Source of the DNA: Megaleporinus macrocephalus
Lineage: Eukaryota > Chordata > Actinopteri > Characiformes > Anostomidae
Assembly: GCA_021613375.1 (NCBI GenBank)
Contig: CM038704.1
Location: 30,752,582-30,816,581 of the forward strand
Reading direction: 5' to 3'
DNA: 64,000 bases
Shown here: one piece after another, positions 12,094-24,490 of the stretch
Position numbering within the stretch: position 1 is the first letter of the stretch
Layout: each line of letters opens with the position of its first letter
Translations under genes and position numbers: made by a program
The notes under the pieces: model-generated
Databases searched by the model: none
What the model was told of the DNA's origin: nothing
The model's input: the letters and a program-made list of their open reading frames with translations, nothing else

Positions 12094-12350
12094 GGAAAAG
12101 CATTGGGCCACTACGAGCACCCTATTGGTGGAAACACTGACTGAATAAATAGTTGACAAAGAATGTTCACATACTATAGAATAACTATTATGGAGTAACC
12201 TTTTTATTTAATGATTAATCATGTAAAGTACAAACACAGAATATGTAAATTACAAGGAGACGCAGTTTAGTTTTTCAGTAATTCAGTACAAAATCATTTG
12301 AATGATCTTTATAATACACCACTTAAATGCATACTATTCATGGTTCACTG

Positions 12351-12608
12351 TTAGGTTTCAGTAGGAATTTCCTGTTGTTGCTGTTCCTGAATCTGGTTCT
12401 CTTTCTGAATCTGGCTGAGAATAAATGAGGGCGTGTTACTTCCACACCATACATCACAACACCGCTTGCTGACATAAGACGCTAGACGAGGGAAAGGGGT
12501 CAGTGCCCTGGGAGCCTGCGACACACATAATGTGGAGCTAGCAGAAAATTCTGTCTTTTCATTCACTAAACTCAACATTATGCTTGAGTAAAAAGACAAC
12601 AAATACAT
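12351..12608 (-). other. unrecognised 85-codon open frame
   Basis: On the minus strand the last 55 or so codons look more protein-like than other frames nearby, with a serine/proline/arginine part and a glutamine-rich end (QIQKENQIQEQQQQ). A possible acceptor, GTGTGTCGCAG, lies inside the frame and would place it as a terminal exon. I recognise no family. It may be a chance frame. Confidence 0.15.
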
Positions 12609-13249
12609 GACTCATTCTGCTAAACTGGTTCAAACCAGAGTTGAAAACAACTTTTGACTGATTAGGATTTTACATATAAAAATGCTTTGAAAACATGAAT
12701 TATGATTATTCTATAAAACAAATACATGTTTAATCTTTACCAAATGTATCTGTTTCAGTATGAACATCTGCAGAACTCATAAATGCTAACAGTTGTAAAT
12801 ATTATTAATCATTCTGATTTTCACACTTTGGTACACAAATTAGGAGATCCAGCTGCCTACCATGTGACCATGATGGACAGGGATGCAGTCCCACTGCTCC
12901 CAAATAAGTCCACCTATGGTTTAAAACAGCTTTTTTTTTTTTACTCGTTTTTAACATAAAAAATAAAGATAATGATCTTCAAAAAACACTGAAAACATTC
13001 ATAAAGGAAGGAAGTCTGATAAAGCTGAAATGTAGCGCCAATAGAAAGTACCCCATGACTATTGATTTGATATATTTCACTTATTATCTCAATTAATGTC
13101 CTGTTTTGAAGCCTAAATGTTCTTTTTGACCACTGGACTGCAGTTTTATCTACTACAATATAACAGACCATACAGACAGTAACGCTGATCTCTGACAATG
13201 ATTCAGGTGTTTTTAGAGAGCTGAATTTTAAAACCTCTCTAAGGTGGGC

Positions 13250-13335
13250 TATCAATCAATCAATCAACATTTATTTATATAGCGCTTTTTACAACCAGTG
13301 TTGTCTCAAAGCAGTTTTACAGAAAAGCAGTTTAT
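13250..13335. mobile_element. retroposon tail repeat
   Basis: ATCAATCAATCAATCAACAT followed by TTTATTTATATAGCGCTTTT and CTCAAAGCAGTTTTACAGA is a very common fish retroposon end joined to an AATC simple repeat. No coding part is present. Confidence 0.55.
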
Positions 13336-13672
13336 GAAAGAATAGAGGAAACAAATATAATGATGTGATTTCCTACAACCACTGGTTTGTGCTGTTTTAC
13401 TGAATCTAAAGTAAAACATAAATCTCACTGCAGCCCTTTCTTATGCTATGGTGTAAAATGTAGGCACTTAAGGATTCACCAGCTACAGCCAAAAATATCC
13501 ACAATCCCATGTGTTTGGAAATATTGGAAACATATACATTCTGTGCTATTTTATGTTTCAGGTGGAAAAAACTATGAATCTTGAACAGTTATAAATATGG
13601 TCAATAAAGAAAAAAGAAAGAAATCCCTTATTCCCTAATGTGATTTATTATGGAGGACTGGCTCATATTTTA

Positions 13673-14405
13673 AAGGAGAATTCTATCAATCTTTGAAAGT
13701 TTCTGCATAATTTAATCCTTCAGATGTAAACAAAGCTATTCAGACTGTTCTGATGTGAAACTTACCCACTCAGATGTCTTTACAGCAGTGGTGATAGGAA
13801 CCAGGGGTTCCACTGTGTACAGTGCAAATATAACTGTTTACCAGCTCTACCAGTGAACCTACACTCTTCAAGGTCAAGATGCCAGAAAGGGCTTTTTCTG
13901 ATGCCATAAATAAGCTGTTTTAGTTCCCTAAAGAACGTTTCAGTAGATGTTTTTAATGAAATTCCACAAGATGTAAATGGTCCCCTAACCTCTTAAAGAT
14001 GTTATACACACACAATTGTATACACTCACTCTTCAACATGTTTTTTCTATGACACTATTTACATAATCCTTTCTTTTTTGGAATGTTCATATCTGAAAAG
14101 AACGCCCCATACAAATCTCTCCACCACAAATGTATATAAGACATTTTAGTCCAAAAGCATATCCCAAAAACAATGTTTTAGGCATCATGCAGCATGTTTG
14201 AAACAATTCCATGTAATTACTTTCTGTGAGGTAGCTTGTAGTAACATTATACCCTTCAGACGCCTGGTTCCTATCACCACCACTGTGATCAATTATGGCT
14301 CTAAGTTTCTGTAGAATGAAACATTTGAAACATTTGATGAGTCACTCTGAATGACTCTATTTACATATTTAACTATGCAGGAACTTTGATAAAAAGTAGA
14401 ATTTC
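13673..14405. mobile_element. foldback element, second family, in lrrc3 3' flank
   Basis: The ends are long imperfect inverted repeats. The left reads GAGAATTCTATCAATC...TTTCTGCATAATTTAATCC, and the right, reverse complemented, reads GGAAATTCTAC...TTCCTGCATAGTTAAAT. Inner arms also pair: GTGGTGATAGGAACCAGG near 13790 returns as CCTGGTTCCTATCACCACC near 14263. The element is about 730 bases and ends only some 50 bases from the lrrc3 stop codon, so much of the lrrc3 3' untranslated region is probably derived from it. Relatives lie at 19205-19375, 24660-25060, 29397-29798 and 57470-57905. Confidence 0.7.
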
Positions 14406-14455
14406 CATATTTCCATGAGAAATCTGAGACGTCAGTGGTCCTAGATTGTATTGTG

Positions 14456-15214
14456 TTATAGCACTGTGCTGATTGTGTCTGAATCCTTGCTGTCCCTGGG
14501 GCTGTTGGGCAGGGTCTTGAGGTACTCCAGATGTCTGCGGGCATCCTCTCGGTTCTGCCTCACATAGTACACCACATAGGCTATCACCATGGTGAACCAG
14601 CCAAACATGGTGACGAACATGGCCACATCCGTGGTCTTGCGCTGAAAGCTGCAGAAGTTGACCCCGGAGTCGAGTACCTGGATGACGGGCTTGCCTGCGT
14701 ATTCCTCACGCACAGCTGTCTGACAGTTCACCTGGTTCACCGTGTCGGGATCCAGCTGCAGCTCCCTCAGCACCTCCTGGAGGGAGCATTCACAGTGCCA
14801 GGGATTTCCAGCCAGGCTGATCTTTGCATGCAGCCGGGCGAACGTCTCTCTAGGGACCCCTCGCAAAAGGTTGTTTGACAAGTCCAGGGCACGGAGGCCC
14901 TCAGAGATACCATGGAAAGCACCTTCCTCCACCACCTCGATGGCATTGTTGGAGATATCCAGTTCCTGAAGTCGACGCAAACCCTTAAAGGCATCGCTGG
15001 GGATACGGGTGATGCGGTTAGAAGCCAGGTGAAGAGAGACTGTGTCATCTGGAATGTTAGCTGGGATCTTCTCAAGGTCACGTGATGTGCATTGGACCGT
15101 CTTGAGTCCAGTCCTCTCTGTGCAGTGGCAGTTCTTTGGACAAGTAAACACAGCGCTGACTAAAAACACCAAAAGCACAGCCCCTGTCACGCTGTTCAGC
15201 AGCCTCGGACCCAT
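14456..15214 (-). CDS. lrrc3: leucine-rich repeat-containing protein 3
   Basis: This single coding exon encodes a 252-residue type I membrane protein. A hydrophobic signal peptide spans about residues 1-24. An N-terminal cysteine cap (C25, C29, C31, C42) follows, then about three leucine-rich repeats (residues 56-130), a C-terminal cap (C141, C143, C164, C188), a membrane segment at about 198-217, and a short cytoplasmic tail with the family's conserved EDARRHLEYLK. The order and the LRRCT region fit LRRC3 better than LRRC3B or LRRC3C. The tail ends in STVL, a class I PDZ-binding form that resembles LRRC3B; I recall human LRRC3 lacking it. The open frame extends upstream to 15313, but a likely splice acceptor (ATTAATGCAG, ending at 15301) removes that Met, and the Met at 15214 has good start context and leads directly into the signal peptide. 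The molecular function of the family is not well established. Confidence 0.93.
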   Translation of the reverse strand: MGPRLLNSVTGAVLLVFLVSAVFTCPKNCHCTERTGLKTVQCTSRDLEKIPANIPDDTVSLHLASNRITRIPSDAFKGLRRLQELDISNNAIEVVEEGAFHGISEGLRALDLSNNLLRGVPRETFARLHAKISLAGNPWHCECSLQEVLRELQLDPDTVNQVNCQTAVREEYAGKPVIQVLDSGVNFCSFQRKTTDVAMFVTMFGWFTMVIAYVVYYVRQNREDARRHLEYLKTLPNSPRDSKDSDTISTVL

Positions 15215-18200
15215 GTTGCAAACATCTGCCGAACTTCTCAGGTGGTCCACTATATCATTGGTGAACATTCCAGGCCACAAATTCCCACCTGATAACTCAG
15301 CTGCATTAATCAATGACGATTAGAGCCTGGGAAGCTGATTCCCACACTCACTTCTGCAACTTTTATCTCACAAACCATCTTCAGTACAAATGAGTTGAGC
15401 ATAATCTCTGTGGAGCAAAGATCTGACTGTGAGCAAAGTCCAATTCCAGGACCCAGGGATTATTTTATTCAGCTGAAGGTGCATATAAATCCCAATTGCC
15501 AAGTGCCAGGGGCAAAGAAGTTTGGAGGACAAACTCTTATTAGCACCCATTTAGTCAATACAGGAATCCTCTATCCAGACATGGCAGGTCTAGGTCTCTT
15601 TAATCAAGGAAGAAAAGTCTTTAATATGAGGTAGCTGATATCATTCCATTTCGATCATGGTTTAATCCACAGTCCCAGCTGATGAGCTGCAAAGAAATCA
15701 CAATATGAGAGATAAGTTCACTCAAATTAAATGCTGTAGACCAAATCGCAATGTTTGCAAATACTATATTGATAAGCTATACTTCTCAATAGATAACTCA
15801 CATTCAACCGGCATGAAACTGACGGTAAATACAACAGTGCAGACAAAACATTAGCCATAATAGTAAAATCTGGGTGTCAATTTAGGCTGAATTTAACCCT
15901 CAATTCACAATTTCAGGTAAAGATAAAGTCGGTAAGCTTTATACATGACCAATAACTGCACCAAAATGTAAACTAAGACAGTAGGTTGATGTGTTGATTG
16001 ATTGTTTTTCCAATTTGTATTTTGTCGAGAGTTGGACAAACTACTTATATATTTAGTTTTATGAAGTATTATATACTTATGTAATTAAATATTTAGTTGT
16101 AACATTCCAAAATTAACTAAAATTATCAACAGAATGAAATAACGTTGTCATACTACATCAAATATGCCTATGCGTCATGTTGCAGAGATGTCTACTGAAG
16201 ACAGCATACTAACCAGCTACACCCGACCCGCTCACGCTGTACCTCAACAGCTAAGTCTGCCATCAGTCCAACATGACCGGATAATGGAGTAGACCCACCC
16301 TGACAGCATATTCTAATGTCTTGCCAATCATGTTGAAGTTTCTGTATCTGGTTCAATCTTTTAGGGGCAAGTAGACAGTGAAAGGAAGCAGGAATGCAGC
16401 AATGGCTGAAGACCTTGGCAAGTATCCATTATAATGACTGCCACTGCAAGGAGCATTGTTCTATTAGCATTTATGCTAGTGACCACACAACAAGTTTTTT
16501 TGCTCTAATTTTTATACTTGACTAAAAAATATAAGCCTTATTTAATTCTGTACACAATTATGTTTAAAACTAGTTCAGTTAGGTCCTTTTTGGGTCTGCT
16601 CTTGTTTTTGAATGTAGGAACAATTAGTACAATATCTTGTTGTATCTGTGCACTGCTACCTGTGTCATCATCAACCAGGGAGCAGGTTCTTTGCTGTTGT
16701 GATTTTCACTGTACATTAAAAGAAGTATGTTTTTTGTCTTGGAAGTAGCATTTGTCCCATTATTGTATGAAGTTTGGAGGTAATCTTAGAGAATCTAGAA
16801 AATCTAGAAAAACTATATATGCAATTCCCATCACTGTTCACTTTGACACCTGTTTCTTTTTAACATTTTTACTGCAAATAAGCCAGTTTACTTTATTGGT
16901 TTGCAATAAATTATGTCTAGGACTACCTAATTCAGGACTGCCCAGGTCGTTCTGAGCACAACAGTATCACTTGTAAATATTTATGACAATATTTTTGCCA
17001 TTTACTACATAGGGAATAAGGACATACCCAACACTGTACACTTTCCAGTGTACAAACCACTTTTATACCACTTTTACTGGGCATATTTAGGCAAAATGTA
17101 CTTTTGATAACAAGGAACTTGAAAAAAACAACAGTGAAGTATTAGTAAATAAGGAAATACAGGCCATGAGATACGATTAATGTATTTTGCTGTCATGCTT
17201 TAGCGTGAATGGATTTTGCTGCTAAGCATTACAGTGATTTTACCTTGTTGGGCATAATGATCTTTATACATCAAGTTGTGCAGGAAAGAATTCTGAATGA
17301 CAGATAAACTAATTCAGGACACAACAAGGACTCACACAAGTCGGCACAAGTAATGAAACAGTTTTGGCACCTGCACCTTATTTACATATCATTTATAACG
17401 GATACATTACAAATGTTTTAGTTGTGGTAGTTTTGGGTCATTTTGAGCAGAACTTCAAAATGCAAGCCAGCACCTGACTAACGAACAAAACTTAAAACAG
17501 TCATATACACACATAAAACCATAATATTTTTAATTAACAATAAAGTTAATTTAATTGCAAAAATATGTGTTTTGCTGGTGACTGATTTTCAGCCTTTGGG
17601 ACACATTTACATTGAAACAGTGAGACCTAACTGCTCGCACAGTGGACATGAGGGATGTTTTATTCTGATGATTTTCCTTGTTTCTGTTCTTTTTCATAAT
17701 AATAATAATCTTTTAACACTCACTAACAACTCCCGACAGGGAGAAATATGATTTTGTATATTTATTATATTTAGCTTTTAATATTTAGCTTACTACTATC
17801 CCAAATGAATGCCTTGGGTTTAAACAGATTATAACATAATCCTTGTAAATAAAAGTTCTTAATTGGTTTTTCAAAATAGTTTTTTACAGTGAGACAGCAG
17901 TTTGAACTGATTCAGTAGGATGGTCCTAATGAAATATTTTATTTTTTCTCAGGTGATGCTTATCATTACTATGTTATTATAATTCCCCTGTATTTACATT
18001 ATCTCCTGTGCTGCTGAAGGGGAGCTGATTAAAGAAATGTGGCCTGTTCCTCTGAAACACTGTAATGGTATAAGTAACCACTTTATAGGAAATAACCTTT
18101 TCAAGGATTTGGATAGGATTGGATTTAACTTATAAATGAAATACAATGAAATACTAAATGATCTGCTTCACAACCTTCTTCAATTCAAGCTGCCAGCATT

Positions 18201-19204
18201 GTCAAGGTATGTGGTGGTTATGTACAAGCACAAGGGAGTTCAATCCCTTCCAGAGAAATTAGCCCTGAGACCTGAAGGCTGTATTAGCACCATCACCCAC
18301 TGCTGTCTGACACTTTCCCCTTGAATAAACCACACACTAAAAGGGTGCATTCCTCATAATTGGCTTGGATGTAAGAAGATCTAAGCAGCATGTACTACAT
18401 GTTACAGTGTTGTAGACTTCATCATACCCACTCTAAACAACCTAGCCTAACATAATCCGACTAGTCATGTGCTCAAACAGTAGTATATGAGATGCATTTT
18501 ACTGCGATAATGGATTCTGTGCATATTATGAAGCCTTCGTGTCGAAGTAAACACTATAGTGAGAGGGTAATTGTGCAAGAGCAATGAGGGGTCAATCACA
18601 AGTTACAAGCATTGTTCCCTCTCCGGCTTTGGACATGAATATAAAATGTTTAAATAGCCATTACATTTCAACAAATGACCTACGGTGGTATTTAAATGAA
18701 GGTGACTGTTTGTCTTCTTTATGCAAAATGCTTTAAATGAACTGATTTACATATGAGTAAGTTACTTGATGTGAGAACAACATATGTAAGGAGTGTATAT
18801 TTATGCATAAGAAAATGGCAAGAAAATGGCAGTAGTAGCTACAGTCATATGCACTCATCAGCTTTCAAATCTTTTTGCTTTGAGAAAAGAGATACAGCAA
18901 GTAAGACCCTTAATTGGCTTCAGTGTGCAAATAAGCGCCTCTGCATGAATATTTAATTTATATATCAAATCATAAAAGACACATGCCAATTTGCTCTCAT
19001 ATACATATAGTTTACATGGAGAATGCCACAAAATGACTTTTAAAATTAAAACTTTTAAAATTTTCTCAATTTAGCATATTGAGAAAAAAATATAATATAA
19101 AATGTGACCTGTGCAAAATTTATGGCACATTTTATAACTTTTGCATATGACTGTATAGGCCTAACATGTGTTTGTGAATGTAATAAAGCATTTCCTTTCA
19201 AATA

Positions 19205-19375
19205 AAAGCACACAAAATATAAAGAGAACTTTCACCAATTTTTCAATCACTGAGATGCAAACAAAGTCCTTCAGAAGTGTTCAATGAGAAATGATGCAAC
19301 ATAGAGAAACTTACTGACTCAGCTTTCTTTACAGTGGTGATGATAAGAAACAGGGTCCCATGTCTACAACACAAA
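19205..19375. mobile_element. second-family foldback fragment
   Basis: Matches the left arm of the element at 13673-14405: GATGCAAACAAAGTCC, then AACTTACTGACTCAGC, then TTACAGTGGTGATGATAAG. The right arm was not found; the long TA run follows soon after. Confidence 0.5.
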
Positions 19376-19619
19376 TATAGACATTTTATTTACTGAAATA
19401 TGGAGATTTGTCAGTACTCTCCATCATTAACAGGTTACATATAAAAGATTGTAGTTAGTTTTCATCTAATACCTAGTTTGACTGGTAAATACTTTATCAA
19501 GCTAAATCAAGATTGCTGAAGAAGGACCTAAATAAATTTGTGCAATGTCTGGAGTGTCCATATTACAAGATACTATGTACTCCTTTCAAAATAATATGTA
19601 AATATATTTATGCTTATTA

Positions 19620-19621
<2 letters not shown>

Positions 19622-19709
<88 letters not shown>

Positions 19710-19728
19710 CATCATATATATATATATA
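19622..19728. repeat. (TA)n microsatellite
   Basis: A TA run of about 85 bases plus a short second run after GACATCA. The alternating Ile-Tyr open frames on both strands here are artefacts of the repeat. Confidence 0.95.
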
Positions 19729-20699
19729 CAATGTAAATGTCTCAATAAAGTACACATACAATTACATTATAGACCTGACAGATAATATTATTGATCTCAA
19801 TATAGATCCATATTAAGACATATAAACAAATCATATTAACAGAAATAATGATACATTCAGTTTAGAAATTCCATTTTGTACCCGATACAACAGTGTTTTT
19901 TCCACTGTGTCACTAAACATCTTAATCTGACAAGTGCTAAAAACTAATGCAGACCAGTGCACTGACTGTAAGCGAACAAAGCAACAATCTATACTGGCTT
20001 AAACTGGAGTTTAAAATATACTAAATACCTGACACCTAAAATACCTGATATCTGACAGATGTTTTTTTGTTTGTTTGTTTGTTTTGTGACCAGTGCATTT
20101 TTATTACATTCACAACATCATTTACCAAATGACAGATGTTTTTTAACAAACATTTCATGACCCCCAAAATCATTTTGCAGTGACACACACCCAATACAGG
20201 GATGCACCAAAATGGACTGATTGTGAATGTGATATTTAATGAACATGTCTGCTGATGCTAATAAATGTTAAGATAATAGAGCTATTTATTTATAACTTAT
20301 ATGCAAATGTTTTTGTGCAGCATTCCAGCAATACCTTCACATTCTGCTCAAAGAAAGAAAAAAATATTCCTCATTAAATGTCAGCTGTTAGATGCTGATA
20401 CTTTTCCTAAGCAAGTATATGTTAATAACAATATGGTTCCCACATAATATTTCTAACACACACATACACAGGTTTATGTTACTATATTGGTGAGGTTAAT
20501 CATAGGTTTCTATATCCAAAACACTACCTCTCTGCTCCATTAGATTTTCCAGGAAAAATGCGAATTTGGGAAAAAATTACTCAAATCAGGACCAGCAAAA
20601 TGTCCCCACTTTACCAAAAAAAGTAATATTTTTATACTGTTGAGTACATGTGGTCCCCCCAAACGTATCAAAACAAGAACACACACAGACACACATCAT

Positions 20700-20890
20700 T
20701 ACATAGGCTTCTATTCGTGTCCTGGAGTCTTACCCAAACCTCAACCAGAACTACTACTAGCCTAACCCTAAGCCTGACCTTAACCCAACCTTGACCTTAA
20801 CCAAACCCTGACCTTAATGTCCCCACTACGTGAGCTGTGGTCCCCACAGTGTGTCATAAACCACAGACACACACACACACACACACCTTA
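20700..20890. repeat. degenerate CCTAACC/CCTTAACC repeat with (CA)n
   Basis: A series of imperfect ACCTTAACC and CCTAACCCTAAG units, then TGTCCCCACTACGTGAG, then a short CACACA run. The same GTCCCCAC phrase occurs at 20600, so the whole stretch is a known style of fish interspersed repeat next to a CA microsatellite. It is not a telomeric array. Confidence 0.55.
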
Positions 20891-21198
20891 GCCACGTTCA
20901 GGTTCTGTCTTTCAAAGTATTTAAAGGTGTTGCTCAACATCATCCTGCCTAATAAAATCACAATACGGGAATAGTGTGGCTTCAGCTTCACTTTGTCACT
21001 CAAGCACGTGCTGTACCTACACGCCGCTAAACGAGGTCAGATGTGCAGCAGCTGCCTGAACCTGCTTCTCTCTCTCCCTCTGCGGAGTCTACAAGCTAGA
21101 AAAGACTCTGTTCTTCTCGAGTTTTTAACTAAATAACGTTGAACAAGGGTCACAATTCAGTAAATACCAGCACAGAATCCGCTTTAAAAGCTCTTACC

Positions 21199-21480
21199 TC
21201 TGAGAGTCTGTGTTTGTAGTGCATCTTCAGGTGAACTCTAAACTCCACAGACCACAGCCGTCATATCTCCTGAGGAGGAGTCCGCACGCTGGCATCCCGA
21301 TATTCTCCTCACCGCCCGTTTTCCGACAAACCCCACCTCCTGTGCTGCGATTGGCTAGTAGTTTCCTTCTCTCCACCTCTGGTGGGCGGATACTTTGTGT
21401 TAATAAAACTATTAGCCAATCCAAGTACAGAAGACGGGCCCATTCTAGCCAATCCTAGCGCAGGAGGCGGGGCTTGTCTG
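21199..21480 (-). promoter_or_regulatory. lrrc3: probable lrrc3 promoter and untranslated first exon
   Basis: On the minus strand a strong donor, CTCAGAG followed by GTAAGAGC, ends an exon at 21198; the exon probably starts at about 21250-21330. Upstream there are three CCAAT-type sites (ATTGGC at 21350, GCCAAT at 21415 and again near 21447) and a GGGCGG box at 21385, in a locally GC-rich patch. A non-coding first exon joined to the acceptor at 15301 would give a standard two-exon lrrc3 transcript. Being 6 kb away, the link to lrrc3 is inference. A plus-strand transcript from the same patch cannot be excluded. Confidence 0.45.
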
Positions 21481-22639
21481 AATACCGTAGAAATAATAAA
21501 ATAACCTGTTATTGCTTACTTGTTGCAACTTGGGATGATCTATTGGTCAGCGCTGATTCTCTCTCTACCTAACATCTCACCATTTAATATGATAAATGAC
21601 TTGTCAGTTGGATTAGACATACAGTCTGTAGTCTGTCTTTGCTGGTTTAGAACCTGTTTGTAGTTCTGAGCTGTGGTTCATGTGGTTTTGAAAGCCTTTT
21701 TCTAATTGGTATATATCCTCTATGTTATATGGGGAGGGTCTTTCAAATGAATCAAAATTTTCATCCATTTCATCATGTGTCTGGTAATACTAAGTGCAGT
21801 CCATAATTCTTCTTTTACCGCAATATTCCACCAGTATGTAATGTGTTTCTTTTCTAAATCGTTTTGATTATGTCATTGTGCACCAGGAGAAGGGAAAATA
21901 TAAAATTAACCAGTAGTATCATGTTTTACCTTCCCTGCCCACCACTCCCATCTGTCATTGAGAGAAAACACTCAGCAATTTCAGAACCTTCCTAATACAG
22001 TTTCACTGATAATTATTTCACAATACGAAAGGAAAAACATTTGATTTCCATTTTACAACTTTCGGAAAGGTTCTACTTCACTCACATATTTTATTATAAT
22101 GGTTCTTTAAAGAAATCATGCTAGATCTTCTATGGCACAACTTCAAGAAGCTGTTCTGGCACCTTTATGTTTAAGAGTTTATGCATGGATCAAATAAAAA
22201 GAAAGCCATTTATGTGTGGATCAGGTTAGATAGCTAGAGGTGATTTACTTTACACATAAACTATTAATCCTGAAAGTTGGGGTACAAAGTCAGTAAAGTC
22301 AATATTTTTATGTTTCTATCATTAATCGATTCAACCAAAGATCTACCAAATACACAGAATATACAAGATGAGCTCAACATTATAACCTAATGGTAAGAAG
22401 CTAAAGACTGCATGAGGTGAAAAAGATTAGAGAAGAAGGGTTTTGCAGTGTAGATGAGTAATTTACTAACTTTCAGTCTACTCACTCATGGGTCAGTAGA
22501 TGTGTGGAGGCTCATGGGAAGTGGCAGACTTCCAGTAAGACTGAATTGTAAATAAGTTGTCACTGTTAGCTGGAGGATGTATATGTGCGGTGCATGGGCT
22601 GTTCTGTGCTTGGCTGTAGAGTAGCTGGTGCAGTGTTGG

Positions 22640-22798
22640 TGTCTGAATAATTTTCATAAAATGTTTACTTTCAACATCTCATATGTGTTCTGTATTTTGT
22701 GGTGAATAAAATATGGGTCTATGGGATCATTGCATTCTATATTTATTTACATTTATTTACATTTTCTACTGTGTCCCAACACTTTTTAATTTTTTTAC
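22640..22798 (+). mobile_element. DNA transposon end fragment
   Basis: The ordered phrases CTTTCAACATCTCATATGTG, GGTGAATAAAATATGGGT, CATTGCATTCTATATTTATT and CTGTGTCCCAACACTTTTT match the right end of a very common fish DNA transposon. The transposase part is missing. Confidence 0.5.
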
Positions 22799-22802
22799 CA
22801 AT

Positions 22803-22870
22803 ATCAAGTCACGTCAAGAGGCTTTTATCGTCATTGCACCTACTTACAAATACACAGTGGAGTGAGTTTA
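22803..22870. mobile_element. retroposon end fragment
   Basis: CAAGTCACGTCAAGAGGCTT, then TATCGTCATTGCACC and ACACAGTGGAGTGA, is a recurring fish LINE end. It is about 65 bases and directly abuts the transposon fragment before it. Confidence 0.35.
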
Positions 22871-24163
22871 CTAAAGTGCACTAAAATTTGTGTTAATGAA
22901 ATATTTTACTGTGTTCTCTGTAGAGGATCTTTTAACTTATATTCACCTGACTGTTCACATTTATGCATGTGATTGTAGAACCATTGCCTTCAATAAAGAA
23001 CTCTTTTTTTACAGCCCATGCTCTTTTTTGTTTCACCTTACAAAAGTCACCGTTTAAAATGTTATACCCCAAAAAGCAGGTTCTTTTGAAATTTTTGTAT
23101 CGACTAAACTCGTGTTACATGTCTTTCTGTTCTTCTACAGCTAAACAGAATCTCTCTGAATGCGGTGCTCCACAGGGTAATGTCACAAGTGTCAACTGTT
23201 AATGCGAGAACTGCTGTTTGTACACTGCCTCAAACTCGTGGCACTGCCTGAAGTAGGCTCTGTTTGAATTATTTGTCATTTCAGACTGCTGCCGTGAAAT
23301 AAAGGTGAGCATAACATAATTACATTTGAAAATAATGTCTTGCGAGGTGGTGCTCAGATGTTTTGTGGAAAGACTGATGCCAAATACCAGGAGAAAAATA
23401 AGAAGGATGAAAAAAATGCTCTTGTCATTTTTGGTCCCATTTCTGAAGTGAGAGTTAGCCTAAATGCCAGAAGCTGCTATTTACCAAGTGGCATGATTCA
23501 TAGAAATATTACACCATTAAGTGATGTCTACTGGAACAGCAGTTCTTTTTAAAAAATGTTTTATTCATTGTGTAAAGAGATGCCATTAAGTTTAGTTTAA
23601 ATCTGAAAATGTACTTTTGTGTAAGTTTGAACATTCACATTTAAATTACCTTGTGCTCTACAAGGAAAAAATGTATACATTAAATATTACAATACTATTA
23701 TTTTCTATTTTTTCAACGCCCAACATAAAAGAGTCAAATCATGCAATAACAAAACAAGTAAGCACCACTGTTGTTAAGCATTCTACATTTATTAGGGTAC
23801 TGCAATTGATAAAGGTCCTCTGAAGCTATTGGTTTTGTGAGTTCTTGAAACCTGCAATAGACTGAGTTTGAGTTTGCAATAGACTGCCAGCCAAAGTAAT
23901 TGAAGAATATAAGTGTTAATAAGATTATGCATGTTTAATGCGCTCTAAAACCTTCACACAAATTAACTTAATTAATATTCCAGGTCTAAATATGACCCCT
24001 AAGATGTTCCTCTATTGAACCCACACTGAATATGTTAGCTTATCTGTAAAGATTCTATAAACATGTAAAGTGTCCTTCAACAGCACTGGAATAACTGGGC
24101 ACTTGTGTTTTTGCTACATTCCTATACATTTGAAATCCTCTTTCCTGGTATTTATAGACGTGT

Positions 24164-24490
24164 TTAACAACTTGGTACCTTATTTAGCTCAGAATAGTAG
24201 ATAGTGAGATCTTCACCCCTTCCCTGTTTTTGGTTCTTCTTCTCAGCTCTCACGAAGCTTCTGTCATCAATTGTTGTTTTCCTTGGCTGACCTGCTCTAT
24301 GCCTGGTTGTTAGTACACCAGTGGTTTCTTTCTTTTTCAGTATATTCCAAATCATGGTATTGGCTATACCCAATGCTTGTGCGACAGCTTAGAGTTCTCT
24401 TCTTTTTTCAGCTTCAAACTGGCTTCTTTCCCATATTCAGCTCTCTGCAGTCCAAGGGCTCAAACCAAGAGACATTTAGAGCTATTTAAC
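24164..24490 (-). pseudogene. Tc1-like transposase N-terminal remnant
   Basis: The minus-strand frame reads GIANTMIWNILKKKETTGVL then a TRHRAGQPRKTTIDDRS linker. This is the second helix-turn-helix and GRPR-type hinge of a Tc1/mariner transposase DNA-binding domain. Upstream codons up to 24490 continue the domain in other frames. The catalytic DDE part is missing, so it is a dead fragment. Confidence 0.75.

Larger units (their letters stand above)
15301..21197 (-). other. probable lrrc3 5' intron
   Basis: This interval lies between the lrrc3 coding exon acceptor at 15301 and a donor-like site at 21197. No other coding exon was recognised. It contains a piece of the second foldback family (19205-19375), a long TA run (19622-19728), and a degenerate CCTAACCCTAA-type stretch near 20700-20890. 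The stretch at 18890-18960 (CCCTTAATTGGCTTC, TGCAAATAAGCGCC) could be conserved non-coding DNA. Confidence 0.4.
21481..24163. other. intergenic interval
   Basis: No gene seen. It holds transposon ends at 22640-22870. Open frames of 60-80 codons have no recognisable features. Confidence 0.5.

Noticed and set aside
15215..15313. Longer lrrc3 start at 15313
   Set aside because: The extra 33 residues precede a proper signal peptide, and a likely splice acceptor at 15301 places that Met in the intron.
14531..15323. Plus-strand open frames of 75-115 codons opposite lrrc3
   Set aside because: They are shadows of the lrrc3 coding exon, which has full domain structure on the minus strand.
19513..19816. 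Open frames of alternating Ile and Tyr on both strands
   Set aside because: They are translations of the TA microsatellite.
20740..20815. Interstitial telomere repeat
   Set aside because: Units are irregular CCTAACC/CCTTAACC phrases, not TTAGGG arrays, and they belong to an interspersed repeat.
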